Shown here one piece after another: positions 17,247 through 24,789 of a DNA stretch of 64,000 nt (the first letter of the stretch is position 1; each line of letters starts with the position of its first letter). The notes beneath the pieces were generated by a model. It was not told the DNA's origin. It searched no databases and saw only the letters and a list, made by a program, of their open reading frames with translations. A program made the position numbers and the translations under genes. The DNA comes from Kordia sp. (GTDB lineage Bacteria > Bacteroidota > Bacteroidia > Flavobacteriales > Flavobacteriaceae), in the NCBI RefSeq assembly GCF_022447245.1, contig NZ_JAKVBC010000006.1, forward strand, positions 1 through 64,000, given 5' to 3'.

Positions 17247-18271
17247 TACTTACTTCCTCTTAAGTTGTCTTCCCATTTACCATTGTAAGGGTTATAGTTG
17301 CATTTGAGAGGCTTGGAGTAAATATTATCACTTTCTCTAAAAGCTCTACAGTCGGTACAGATATAACGAAATTCACAGTCTTTACATACTTCAATCTGAT
17401 CTTTTGTAATATTCCAATATTTGTTTACATCTTCTTCTTTAGAATCAAATATTTCGGTTAGGGTAGTTTCTTTAATATTCCCTAAAGCTTCAGGTATCGA
17501 AGGGCAATTTTTTATGTCTCCATTTTCGATTATGGACAGCTTTTTATTTAAACAGGAGTTAAATTGTTGACTTTCCGTAAACAAATCCAGATTTACTTGA
17601 AATGAATTTTGACAAATAATTCCACAGTTTTTATTATTTACTATTTTATGTTTAACTACTGATATCTTATTATAATCTTTATAACGTTCATCTTCTGCGT
17701 CTGTCGCATTTGACAGTAAGATGCTCATTACTCTTTGGTTTTCTATTAAAAACTTATCAATGTCTTCATATGGAAAGTTTTGAAGTACTAAATAAATTCC
17801 AACAATTTTAGTTTTTTGTATTGATTGAAGTATGTTTTGTAATGTTTCATTACTTACATCTACATAGAATCTCAATTCGAGATATTGTACGCCTAATTTA
17901 ATAAGGTCATTTACTATTTCTGTTTCTTTTTCTTGAAAATAATCGCCATATTCAATAATCATATTTGTAATCACAGAAGGAGTCTCCCAAGTAAGATCTA
18001 ATTTAGGAAACAAATGATTCTCAGTCGTAAGATGCACAAGTTCTTCTTTTTGAAGTTGATCTAATTGATTGAGAATTTCATCTTCATATTCTTTGCCATA
18101 GAACTCGATTATTTCTTCAATTGTTTTGTTGGAATGTGCTACAAGAATATCATGAAGCACCATATCTATTTCAAAATATGTACTACGTTGTATATCGCAA
18201 ACGATTACATTTTTTGCTCCTTTCACAGGAATGCAATTAGCAAAAAGACGTATGTAATTGGATTTATTCAT
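17246..18271 (-). CDS. Grasp-with-spasm system SPASM-domain peptide maturase
   Basis: About 341 residues. The C-terminus has a SPASM-type cysteine cluster (NCPSIPEALG, then CKDCEFRYICTDCRAF and PLKCNY), as in radical-SAM peptide maturases. The N-terminal barrel-like part lacks the CxxxCxxC radical-SAM motif, which is characteristic of the SPASM partner in grasp-with-spasm systems. It probably acts with the ATP-grasp protein on the GG-leader precursors. ATG 18271 is preferred to the upstream 18349 start because it overlaps the preceding small gene by 8 bases (ATGAATAA), a normal coupling, and the family begins at NYIRLFANCIPV. Confidence 0.82.
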   Translation of the reverse strand: MNKSNYIRLFANCIPVKGAKNVIVCDIQRSTYFEIDMVLHDILVAHSNKTIEEIIEFYGKEYEDEILNQLDQLQKEELVHLTTENHLFPKLDLTWETPSVITNMIIEYGDYFQEKETEIVNDLIKLGVQYLELRFYVDVSNETLQNILQSIQKTKIVGIYLVLQNFPYEDIDKFLIENQRVMSILLSNATDAEDERYKDYNKISVVKHKIVNNKNCGIICQNSFQVNLDLFTESQQFNSCLNKKLSIIENGDIKNCPSIPEALGNIKETTLTEIFDSKEEDVNKYWNITKDQIEVCKDCEFRYICTDCRAFRESDNIYSKPLKCNYNPYNGKWEDNLRGSK

Positions 18272-18491
18272 TGATGAAATGTATTTTTGAAATTGGTTTA
18301 TAGCATGGTCGACAAGCAGAACGTTTTGAATTGTAAACTGGAAATTCATCTAAACCGAGAAAATTTGAAACATCTATTTTTGCTGATTGTTCTTTAATTT
18401 CTGGATTTTTAAAAAACAGCGGCAACTGATTTTCTAGGTGTTCAATTGATTCCTTTAGCGCTCCTTTTTTATTTAACTTTTTTGTTTTCAT
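18264..18491 (-). CDS. Small CxxC protein inside the grasp-with-spasm operon
   Basis: 75 residues, no signal peptide and no GG motif. The N-terminal half is a charged helix (KESIEHLENQLPLFFKNPEI); the C-terminus holds RSACRPCYKPISKIHF. It overlaps the upstream ATP-grasp gene by 23 bases and the downstream SPASM gene by 8 bases, so it is translationally coupled to both and surely part of the system. It may be a modified peptide, a leader-binding adaptor or a scaffold; sequence alone cannot decide. Confidence 0.65.
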   Translation of the reverse strand: MKTKKLNKKGALKESIEHLENQLPLFFKNPEIKEQSAKIDVSNFLGLDEFPVYNSKRSACRPCYKPISKIHFINE

Positions 18492-19464
18492 CTATTAAGT
18501 ATTTTGCAAGTTTTTTTTCTAAATTATAATTGCATGGATACGATACCATCCCAAATTGACCAACAGGGTTTATCTCTAAGAAGTAATACTTGCCATCGGT
18601 TGATTTTATGAGATCCAAAGAACCTATGTTATACTCAGCTTTTCTACAGAATTTTTTTACATTTTCTTCAACTTCCTTTGGAAGGATAAATGGCACTGTT
18701 CTATTTGGTTTTGCATCATTATAATTTCTAAAATCTACTTGAGTTTGCTTGTCATTTTGTGAAAAGATAGCCATGGAATAACAGGTGTCGTTTAAATAAA
18801 AAACTCGAATTTCAAATTCTTTAATAATTTGTTGTTGAAACAGTGATTTGAAGAAAGTGTCTTCAATTTCCTCTTCTATTTGATTAGCAGTAAAACTTTT
18901 TGTGTACAGAATTAGCGTCTCCACAATATCATTTTCAATTGAACTCGAAAAAAAAGGTGTTTCAGAAATAGGTTTACATATAATTCTTTCATGCTTTTTT
19001 GCAAATTGACTTAGTTTATACTTGTTAGAGGTTATAATGTATTCTGGAACCGATAAATTACACGACTTTGCGATTTCTAAATTCTTTATTTTGTTTGCCG
19101 ATGTTTTTTCTGGACGAGTAGTCCAAACTTTACTATTTAGTTTTGAATGTAAGAATGACCTCAAAATTCCATTTTCTTGTCTAAGTGATCTTAATAGTGT
19201 GCTTGAATTTTTGGCTCCCAGAGCATCATAATATTCTTCATTTTCAAAATTAATTAGTCCTCGGGAAGACCATCTACGATTCCAAATAACGGTTATAGCT
19301 TCGGAGTTGAAACTTTCAAACTGTATCTGCCCATTGATAATATCTGCCTTATTCATGAAATCTTCACCATTGAGTCTATAATAATCTCCGTTAAATGTAT
19401 CAAGCCAATCCATAACTTGATTGGTTGTGTCTTCCATTTCAGACTTACTAATTATTAATATCAT
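18469..19464 (-). CDS. Grasp-with-spasm system ATP-grasp peptide maturase
   Basis: 331 residues of the RimK-like ATP-grasp class used by graspetide-type systems, where ATP-dependent ligation links Asp/Glu side chains to Thr/Ser/Lys in a precursor. Visible features: an N-terminal pre-ATP-grasp domain (ILIISKSEMEDTTNQVMDWL), the family-typical VIWNRRWSSRG, KPISETPF in the ATP site, and the metal-binding end LEINPVGQFGMVSYPCNYNLE. It heads a three-gene minus-strand operon, about 200 bases downstream of a precursor gene. Cores of the nearby precursors are rich in D/E/T/S, as such a ligase would need. Confidence 0.85.
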   Translation of the reverse strand: MILIISKSEMEDTTNQVMDWLDTFNGDYYRLNGEDFMNKADIINGQIQFESFNSEAITVIWNRRWSSRGLINFENEEYYDALGAKNSSTLLRSLRQENGILRSFLHSKLNSKVWTTRPEKTSANKIKNLEIAKSCNLSVPEYIITSNKYKLSQFAKKHERIICKPISETPFFSSSIENDIVETLILYTKSFTANQIEEEIEDTFFKSLFQQQIIKEFEIRVFYLNDTCYSMAIFSQNDKQTQVDFRNYNDAKPNRTVPFILPKEVEENVKKFCRKAEYNIGSLDLIKSTDGKYYFLEINPVGQFGMVSYPCNYNLEKKLAKYLIDENKKVK

Positions 19465-19611
19465 ATTTTAAGAATTTAAATGAAGTTTCTAAAACCTCTA
19501 ACCATAATTATTTTTGATATAGCATCGAATATTATTTGATTCGAGGGATAATTACTGTTTTTTTTAATGATATGCAATTTCATTTGCTAGCATCATTGAA
19601 TTAATCATAAC

Positions 19612-19650
19612 AGAAAAACATAAGGAGAGTAAAAAAATGCACCTCCTTAT
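19612..19650 (-). terminator. Terminator after precursor 1
   Basis: On the minus strand ATAAGGAG ... CTCCTTAT makes an 8-bp stem with a 15-base loop and then GTTTTTC. The same hairpin recurs after precursor 2. Confidence 0.7.
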
Positions 19651-19667
19651 TAGTTGCTTGTAGAAAA

Positions 19668-19844
19668 TTACATTACACTGCCAGAAGTATCATCGTCTGA
19701 TAGATAATCATTAATTAATACCCCATTTACATAATCAAGTGTTGAAATATGGGTTCCTCCAGTTCTAGAACTTCTGACACCTCCTATTATGTTACCAGCT
19801 TCTTTCTTTGTGATTTCTTTTTTTGTGAATAATGAAGTTTTCAT
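19668..19844 (-). CDS. GG-leader RiPP precursor 1 (grasp-with-spasm)
   Basis: 58 residues. The leader (KTSLFTKKEITKKEAGNIIGG) ends with a GG cleavage site; the 36-residue core contains RSSRTGGTHIST and finishes with DYLSDDDTSGSVM, giving the acidic and hydroxyl side chains that an ATP-grasp ligase could join as esters. The leader is nearly identical to that of precursor 2. It lies just upstream of the maturase operon, has its own upstream dyad element and its own terminator. Confidence 0.8.
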   Translation of the reverse strand: MKTSLFTKKEITKKEAGNIIGGVRSSRTGGTHISTLDYVNGVLINDYLSDDDTSGSVM

Positions 19845-19889
19845 GAATTTTACGTTTAAGTTTACCTACTCTGTTGATGTAATCTCTTT

Positions 19890-19918
19890 GGAAAGTTTTC
19901 GGCATCCCTTTTCCAAAT
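19890..19918 (-). promoter_or_regulatory. 29-bp conserved dyad element, copy 1
   Basis: Contains GGGATGCCGAAAAC flanked by TTTGGAAA and TTTCCAAA half-sites (minus-strand sense; the right arm runs past the 29-bp core). It is identical base for base to copy 2 and ends exactly 45 bases before the ATG of its precursor, as copy 2 does. Likely a regulator-binding site or an RNA hairpin controlling precursor expression. Confidence 0.65.
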
Positions 19919-20070
19919 TGTTAGTATTTTGGTTTTCTATGCTTTTAAATTTTAATAATTGAAAGTATTCTAAACATATACTAGATTAGGTAGTTTGAGA
20001 TGAAATAAATGTTCAATTACCCACGATTTACAAATCTTTGCTATATATACTATTGAATCTATCAAAAACA

Positions 20071-20109
20071 GAAAAATGATAAGGAGCGTAAAAAATATAC
20101 CCTCCTTAT
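20071..20109 (-). terminator. Terminator after precursor 2
   Basis: Stem ATAAGGAG/CTCCTTAT with a 15-base loop, followed on the minus strand by an A/T-rich tract (CATTTTTC). Matches the terminator of precursor 1. Confidence 0.65.
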
Positions 20110-20127
20110 TAGTTACTTTATAGAGAA

Positions 20128-20322
20128 CTATATGTTATCAGTAAAAGGTTCAGTGTCAGAAGCAGAGTGGTCGTCTCTTACGCCACCCCAAGGAACTACA
20201 TAACGAAGTGTTTTTCTCATTCCAATGGTGGCCATTTCACCACTAGTTGGAGTATCAACACCACCTGTTATTTTACCAGCTTCTTTCTTTGTGATTTCTT
20301 TTTTAAACAATGAAGTTTTCAT
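20128..20322 (-). CDS. GG-leader RiPP precursor 2 (grasp-with-spasm)
   Basis: 64 residues. The leader KTSLFKKEITKKEAGKITGG is almost the same as in precursor 1 and ends at GG. The core runs VDTPTSGEMATIGM, an aromatic and basic middle (LRYVVPWGGVRDD), and the acidic/hydroxyl tail SASDTEPFTDNI. It is the first of two tandem precursor genes reading toward the maturase operon. Divergently placed 317 bases away is the TPR-AraC regulator, a plausible controller. Confidence 0.8.
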   Translation of the reverse strand: MKTSLFKKEITKKEAGKITGGVDTPTSGEMATIGMRKTLRYVVPWGGVRDDHSASDTEPFTDNI

Positions 20323-20367
20323 ATATTTTGATTTTAATATTTACCTACTCTATTTATCTAATCTTCC

Positions 20368-20396
20368 GGAAAGTTTTCGGCATCCCTTTTCCAAAT
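20368..20396 (-). promoter_or_regulatory. 29-bp conserved dyad element, copy 2
   Basis: Identical to copy 1 and again 45 bases from the ATG of its precursor. The inverted repeat is shorter here because the flank reads CCGGAA instead of CCAAAG. The rest of the 20323-20639 gap is AT-rich and must hold the promoter of the divergent regulator. Confidence 0.65.
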
Positions 20397-20639
20397 GCTA
20401 CTATTTTTTAAATGAATTATTGACTCAAAGAAAGTGTGTTAGTGTTGGTAAACAAAGGAATGTAATTGGTGTTTTATAAAAGATCAATTGTGTTTTTATA
20501 AAACATTACATGTATGTTTCCTCATTTTTGTATGTTTACAAAACTGTTTAAATGCTAATTAATATTTTTAGATGATTTTCTTCTTCAATGGAATGGAACT
20601 TCTCATTATATTTTTAGATAATTTCAATAATATTATTTT

Positions 20640-22349
20640 ATGCCTAATAGACAATTATCTCCTTATATTCTTAAAAGAATTTTATTTTTTATACTCTTTT
20701 GTAATTTTTCAATACTGTATGCACAGTCAGATTCTTTAGCGCATAAATCATATGAAGATTTAGATTCGTTGTATTTGAAGTATAGATATAACAACCCTAA
20801 AAAAGCTAAAATATATGCAGATAAACTTTACGCAAAAGTTCAAGTTACTAAAGATGATAAAAAAATTGGGGAAGCCTTATATAGAAAAGCTTTTATAGCT
20901 CAATCATTAAATGATAATGATAATGCTTTTAAATATGTAGAAAACTCGCTTTCTATAGCAAAAAAAATAAATAGTGACTCTTTAATCTTAAAAAACATCG
21001 CTCTAAAAGGAGATATTTTTTCGCTAAAGGGAGATTATGAAAATGCTTTTGATAAATATTTATCAGCGAAAAATATTGCGAATAGTATGGGCAATATTAA
21101 TGATATTATAAGTATAAATCATAAGATGGGCTATCTAAAAAAACAAACTAAAGATCTAAAAGAAGCAATACAAATATTTATTGAAAATTTAGAATTAATT
21201 CGTCAGCAAAAAAGTAGTGATTTAGAACGTTTAGAAATTAAAAGTCTTAGCCTTCTTACAGATACATATCAAAGAATGCAAGATTATAAAAATGCTGAAT
21301 TATATGTTAATCAAGCATTACAAAAAAACTCCATTAATAAATTTCAAGATTTATATATTTACAACTCTTCTAATAAGTTCATTATCAGTTTTTTGCAGGG
21401 AAAATATAATGCCAGTATTAATCATATAAATTCTTTAATTCACACCATTTTAGAATCTGGTGATCGACTATCATTAACAACATCATATTTATATCTGGGC
21501 AAAAATTATCGAGAATTGAAAGAATGTGATAGTGTAATAAAGTATTATAAAAAAATAGAAAAAATCACATCTGAAGAAGATTTTATTTTTCCAGAGATGG
21601 AAGAAGTTTATCAGGGTCTTGCAATTTGTTATTCTTCATTAGGCAATAATGAAAAAAGTATAGAGTATCAAGAATTATCTATCAAATTAGATGAAAAAAA
21701 TGATAAAATTAATGTAGACATCAATAATAAGATCCATGAAGAACATGATGTTGTTCCTTTAAGAAAAAAAATAGCATCTTTGGATGATTATGGACAAGAA
21801 CAAAAAAGTCTTGCTACATTTTGGTATAGCACCTCTGCGATTTTGGTTTTATCGTTGCTGTTATTTTTCTTTTTATATAGGAAAAAACAACAGCAGGCTA
21901 AAAAACGTTTTCAAGAACTTTTACAAACTATAGATACCTTAGAGCAAGTTAAAACAGAACCACAATCGTTAAAGACTACTGCATCTATAATTACAGATGA
22001 AAGTGTATTGGAAATTTTAGAAGGCTTAAAAACGTTTGAGGAAAAAGAATATTATTTACGACAAGATTGCACTTTAGCCTTTGTTGCCAAAAAGTTAAAA
22101 ACCAATACGTCTTATTTATCAAATGTGATTAATACCTATAAAGAAAAATCGTTTAAATCTTACCTTACCGAATTGCGAATAAACGCAGCACTGATTCGCT
22201 TAAAGAATGACCCAAAATTAAGAGCGTATACTATCAAAGCCATTGCTGAAGAATTTGGTTTTAAACGTCAAGAAACGTTCTCTAAAGCTTTTAAGGCACA
22301 AACCAAAATACTCCCGTCACATTATATTAAAAGTGTTAAAAATCAGTAA
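20640..22349 (+). CDS. Membrane-anchored TPR protein with AraC-type HTH
   Basis: 569 residues. A signal or anchor helix (ILKRILFFILFCNFSILYAQ), tetratricopeptide repeats from about 40 to 360 (for example GEALYRKAFIAQSLNDNDNAF, AIQIFIENLELI), a membrane helix at about 395-415 (ILVLSLLLFFFLYRKKQQ), a coiled linker, then an AraC HTH at about 470-565 (CTLAFVAKKLKTNTSYLSNVI ... EFGFKRQETFSKAFK). This is a common Flavobacteriia one-component regulator with a periplasmic TPR sensor and a cytoplasmic DNA-binding domain. It lies between GG-leader peptide genes on both sides and probably senses a peptide or envelope signal to control them (inference). Confidence 0.85.
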   Translation: MPNRQLSPYILKRILFFILFCNFSILYAQSDSLAHKSYEDLDSLYLKYRYNNPKKAKIYADKLYAKVQVTKDDKKIGEALYRKAFIAQSLNDNDNAFKYVENSLSIAKKINSDSLILKNIALKGDIFSLKGDYENAFDKYLSAKNIANSMGNINDIISINHKMGYLKKQTKDLKEAIQIFIENLELIRQQKSSDLERLEIKSLSLLTDTYQRMQDYKNAELYVNQALQKNSINKFQDLYIYNSSNKFIISFLQGKYNASINHINSLIHTILESGDRLSLTTSYLYLGKNYRELKECDSVIKYYKKIEKITSEEDFIFPEMEEVYQGLAICYSSLGNNEKSIEYQELSIKLDEKNDKINVDINNKIHEEHDVVPLRKKIASLDDYGQEQKSLATFWYSTSAILVLSLLLFFFLYRKKQQQAKKRFQELLQTIDTLEQVKTEPQSLKTTASIITDESVLEILEGLKTFEEKEYYLRQDCTLAFVAKKLKTNTSYLSNVINTYKEKSFKSYLTELRINAALIRLKNDPKLRAYTIKAIAEEFGFKRQETFSKAFKAQTKILPSHYIKSVKNQ

Positions 22350-22449
22350 CATGCAAATTTGATATTTTATAAAACATCAATTAAAAAATTAGCAGGATTT
22401 AAAAAGATTTCCCATCTTGTTTTCGATAACTAAACAAATAATTCGCATT

Positions 22450-22686
22450 ATGAAAAATTTAAAGTTTAAAAAAATAAAAATCGCTAAAATTAATAATTTG
22501 AGCATGATTTTAGGTGGAAATAACGAGCCAGGTAGATATCAAGAAACTGTAATTTATAATTGTTTGCCAGACACTTTCACATGCCCGCCTAAATTTACCG
22601 AGGATCCTAATTACACTACCTGTCAAACAACAAACCTTGGAACAAAAACACTAGGAGATTTTGCCGAAACTTATGAATGTGGCTGA
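22450..22686 (+). CDS. GG-leader peptide with Cys/Thr-rich core, lanthipeptide-like
   Basis: 78 residues from ATG 22450. A Lys/Ile-rich leader (NLKFKKIKIAKINNLSMILGG) is followed by a 55-residue core with four cysteines and many threonines (YNCLPDTFTCPP, YTTCQTTNLGTKT, ETYECG). The leader style is that of Bacteroidota class I lanthipeptide or related precursors, but no LanB/LanC-type enzyme or exporter is in the window. The upstream in-frame start at 22417 is rejected because the leader motif begins at 22450. A long hairpin lies 41 bases downstream. Confidence 0.65.
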   Translation: MKNLKFKKIKIAKINNLSMILGGNNEPGRYQETVIYNCLPDTFTCPPKFTEDPNYTTCQTTNLGTKTLGDFAETYECG

Positions 22687-22727
22687 TAATTTTTATTCTA
22701 AAATAGATTTAACTGGAGTATTGTTTT

Positions 22728-22760
22728 GGAGTATTGAAAAGTATAGTTTTTCAATACTCC
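22728..22760 (+). terminator. Terminator after the Cys/Thr-rich peptide gene
   Basis: 13-bp perfect stem GGAGTATTGAAAA/TTTTCAATACTCC with a 7-base loop. GGAGTATTG also occurs as a direct repeat just before it. The T-tract is weak. Apart from this hairpin I see nothing in the 271-base gap. Confidence 0.6.
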
Positions 22761-22957
22761 CAATTTTAATAATTACTGATATACAGCGACTTACAAAAAA
22801 ACCTCGTGTCGCTTTTCTTTTTTTCCTTATTTTTCATAGTACTGTTGTTTTATACCTTCTTTATACCCTCAATTCGATAATCAAGGGTTGTCTTTTTTTA
22901 TTTTCACTATTTAATATTCTTTATTTGATAAATTATTAATTTCAAAATCATTTAATC

Positions 22958-23083
22958 ATGAAAAAAAGAAAGCTTAAATCTTTAATTCTAAACAAGAAGT
23001 CTGTTTTTAATTTAGAGGCAATTCAAGGAGGCAATAAACCTATTAAGGATAAACCATTCGATGACTCCTGGGCATTTTGTTAA
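22958..23083 (+). CDS. Short class I lanthipeptide-type leader peptide, core possibly frameshifted
   Basis: 41 residues. The leader (KKRKLKSLILNKKSVFNLEA then IQGG) is the standard Bacteroidota class I lanthipeptide leader form (K-L-x-S-L-x-L-N-K-K-S-V-x-N-L). After GG only 16 residues remain (NKPIKDKPFDDSWAFC), with one Ser and one Cys. In the +1 frame the sequence stays open to 23150 and would add HLRTVVVGGKSLPTITE, which looks more like a core. It may therefore be a frameshifted or decaying precursor. Confidence 0.55.
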   Translation: MKKRKLKSLILNKKSVFNLEAIQGGNKPIKDKPFDDSWAFC

Positions 23084-23271
23084 TGTAAATTATAATCATC
23101 TTAGGACAGTCGTGGTTGGAGGAAAAAGTCTTCCGACAATAACTGAATAAAATCCTGCTTTTTTAACTCATTATGTCTATAAATTATTAAAAAGCGTTGA
23201 GTATGTTTTGAGTATTTTGAAATAGTTTTAAACTTTTCTTATTATATGTGCCATATTGAAAAGTAAAGCTT

Positions 23272-24089
23272 CTACTTTTTCAAAATAGTTCGCATGCCTC
23301 TTTTGATGATATATGCCGTTTCTTTGGAATCGGATTCCTTTTTGCCATTGTGCACAAAGTGACGAAACCCAATTTTGTTGTGACTTGCTAGCATCATTCA
23401 ACCAATTTCCAACGGCATCACGCACACATTTTGAAGTATCTGATTTTAGTGAACTTAGTATTGGTAATGCTTTTGATGGATTTTCTTGAAAGGTTGGTGT
23501 TTTTTTGTCCAAGCACCAATTGATCGCATAGATTCTACAGCAAATCGACGTACATTTTCATCACTACTGGTAGTCCATCTCGTTAACAATTCTAGGGAAG
23601 TGTCTAAATCAGTAATCATACGTTCTTTTGTGGCAAAAATGACAACTTCGCGCAGACCAAAATGTGAATCAGCTGCATACGGTTTCATCGCTTCCAATAA
23701 GTCAGGAACTGAATCTTGATGTGTACTTTGTGCCCAACATGCCCAACAACGTACTAAATCTGAAGTACCTCTTTTTAGGTTGTCATATATTTCTTCATTA
23801 GAAGTTTATAAACCTAAAGTTTTCCCAATGACTTTTGTGTTGCTATTGGCTGTTGGCTTTTTTGTGCATTAACCGCTACTTCAAAATCGTCATACCAAGC
23901 TAATTTATCAAGAGATCCCAATGTAATTTTTAATAATCCCAATTGATCTGTCGCCAACCATTCCATTAAGTTCTTTGTTTCTACCAAACCTTTGTTTAGG
24001 TATTCAACTACTTCAGGATTCAAATCTTTTAAACTTCTTGGTCCTTTTCTATCAAGTATATGTGCTGGAATTAGTTCTCTTTCACTCAT
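23272..24089 (-). pseudogene. DNA alkylation repair protein (AlkC/AlkD-like HEAT family), decayed
   Basis: The intact N-terminus SERELIPAHILDRKGPRSLK and HEAT-like repeats (LREVVIFATKE, LELLTRWTTSSDENVRRFAVESM, WLNDASKSQQNWV) identify the alkylpurine-excision family. It is split over three frames: a frameshift and stop near 23800-23815, a shift in an A-run near 23500 (after GAWTK), and one near 23340 after CAQWQK, beyond which the restored frame ends ESDSKETAYIIKRG...LKK and stops at 23272. The start overlaps the TetR stop by 8 bases, so it was the second gene of that operon. Not functional as read. Confidence 0.8.
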
Positions 24090-24717
24090 GTTTTTTTGTG
24101 CTTATATTCATTTGTTGAAATGCAGTTCTCCCTTTTTTTGTTAAGTACGGAAATATTTTTGTTTTGAGCAATAGAGCATGTTTTGAAATTTCTTCTTGTG
24201 TAATAACATCGTTTTCTAAAGAAAGTGATGGAAGCCAAAAGTCGTTTAAAATTTTGAGCTCTTTAAATAAGTAAACATATTCATCTTCTATGATTTCTTC
24301 TCGTATTAAATCGAGTCTTATCAATTCAGACATTAATAGTTTAAATTGCTGTTCTCTTATTTTGATGAGTTCTCTGTAATGTGTTTGTATTTGCGAATAA
24401 TTTCGAGTGATGTGCACAAAATCGAGCATGATAAAACGATATTCATAAAAATTTTCCGCAATGAGATCAGAGATTTTGAAAAAGCTTTCTAATAGATTGT
24501 CCTTACTAACATTTTGAAGTGTCATTGCATCCATCTTGGCTACCAATTCAAGATATAAAGACACTACAATATCGTCACGTTTTTTAAAATGATAGGTTAA
24601 ATTTCCTAAACTAATGTTCATATCATTTGCGATGGTACGCAGCGATACTTTGGAAATTCCCTGTGCATTGAAGAGTTGTAACGCAGTTTCTAAAATTTTT
24701 TCTTTGGTTTTTTTCAT
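24082..24717 (-). CDS. TetR-family transcriptional repressor
   Basis: About 211 residues. Residues 3-50 form a TetR_N HTH (KEKILETALQLFNAQGISKVSLRTIA ... ISLGNLTYHFKKRDDIV); the rest is a helical ligand-binding domain. ATG 24717 (MKKTKEK) is preferred over 24732 because the longer start runs into the operator. Two 16-bp near-palindromes lie in the short space before the divergent FAD monooxygenase gene, so it probably represses both itself and that gene until an aromatic or lipophilic ligand binds. The broken alkylation-repair gene is cotranscribed. Confidence 0.88.
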   Translation of the reverse strand: MKKTKEKILETALQLFNAQGISKVSLRTIANDMNISLGNLTYHFKKRDDIVVSLYLELVAKMDAMTLQNVSKDNLLESFFKISDLIAENFYEYRFIMLDFVHITRNYSQIQTHYRELIKIREQQFKLLMSELIRLDLIREEIIEDEYVYLFKELKILNDFWLPSLSLENDVITQEEISKHALLLKTKIFPYLTKKGRTAFQQMNISTKKHE

Positions 24718-24733
24718 TAAAAATAATTCCAAT

Positions 24734-24749
24734 TAGTACAAATGTACTA
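24734..24749. promoter_or_regulatory. TetR operator, site 1
   Basis: TAGTACAAATGTACTA, an almost perfect palindrome, 17 bases upstream of the repressor start. Its half-sites TAGTACA/TGTACTA are shared with site 2, centre to centre 25 bp away. Confidence 0.75.
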
Positions 24750-24758
24750 TTTTTGTAT

Positions 24759-24774
24759 TAGTACACTTGTACTA
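24759..24774. promoter_or_regulatory. TetR operator, site 2
   Basis: TAGTACACTTGTACTA, a second palindrome with the same half-sites, 15 bases before the monooxygenase ATG at 24790. Confidence 0.75.
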
Positions 24775-24789
24775 TTTACATGTTGCATT

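Larger units (their letters stand above)
19612..20396. repeat. Tandem duplication of a RiPP precursor cassette
   Basis: Two units, 19612-19918 and 20071-20396, share the same order on the minus strand: 29-bp dyad element, conserved AGTAGGTAAA-like stretch, ATG, near-identical leader, divergent core, hairpin terminator. Leader and flanks are conserved while cores differ, as expected when a precursor gene duplicates and the product diversifies. Confidence 0.75.

Noticed and set aside
22380-22449. Similarity of TTTCCCATC...GTTTTCG upstream of the Cys/Thr-rich peptide to the 29-bp dyad element
   Set aside because: Only short words match and order and orientation differ; not a third copy.
22661-22939. 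92-codon open frame after the Cys/Thr-rich peptide, with hydrophobic stretches
   Set aside because: It starts inside the peptide gene, runs through the strong hairpin at 22728-22760 and looks like a chance frame in AT-rich DNA.
23061-23150. 29-codon ATG frame overlapping the end of the short lanthipeptide-type gene
   Set aside because: No leader of its own; better explained as the shifted core of the preceding precursor and reported there.
24742-24789. Longer N-terminus for the FAD monooxygenase
   Set aside because: The extra codons lie across the TetR operators, and the dinucleotide-binding motif begins right after the ATG at 24790.
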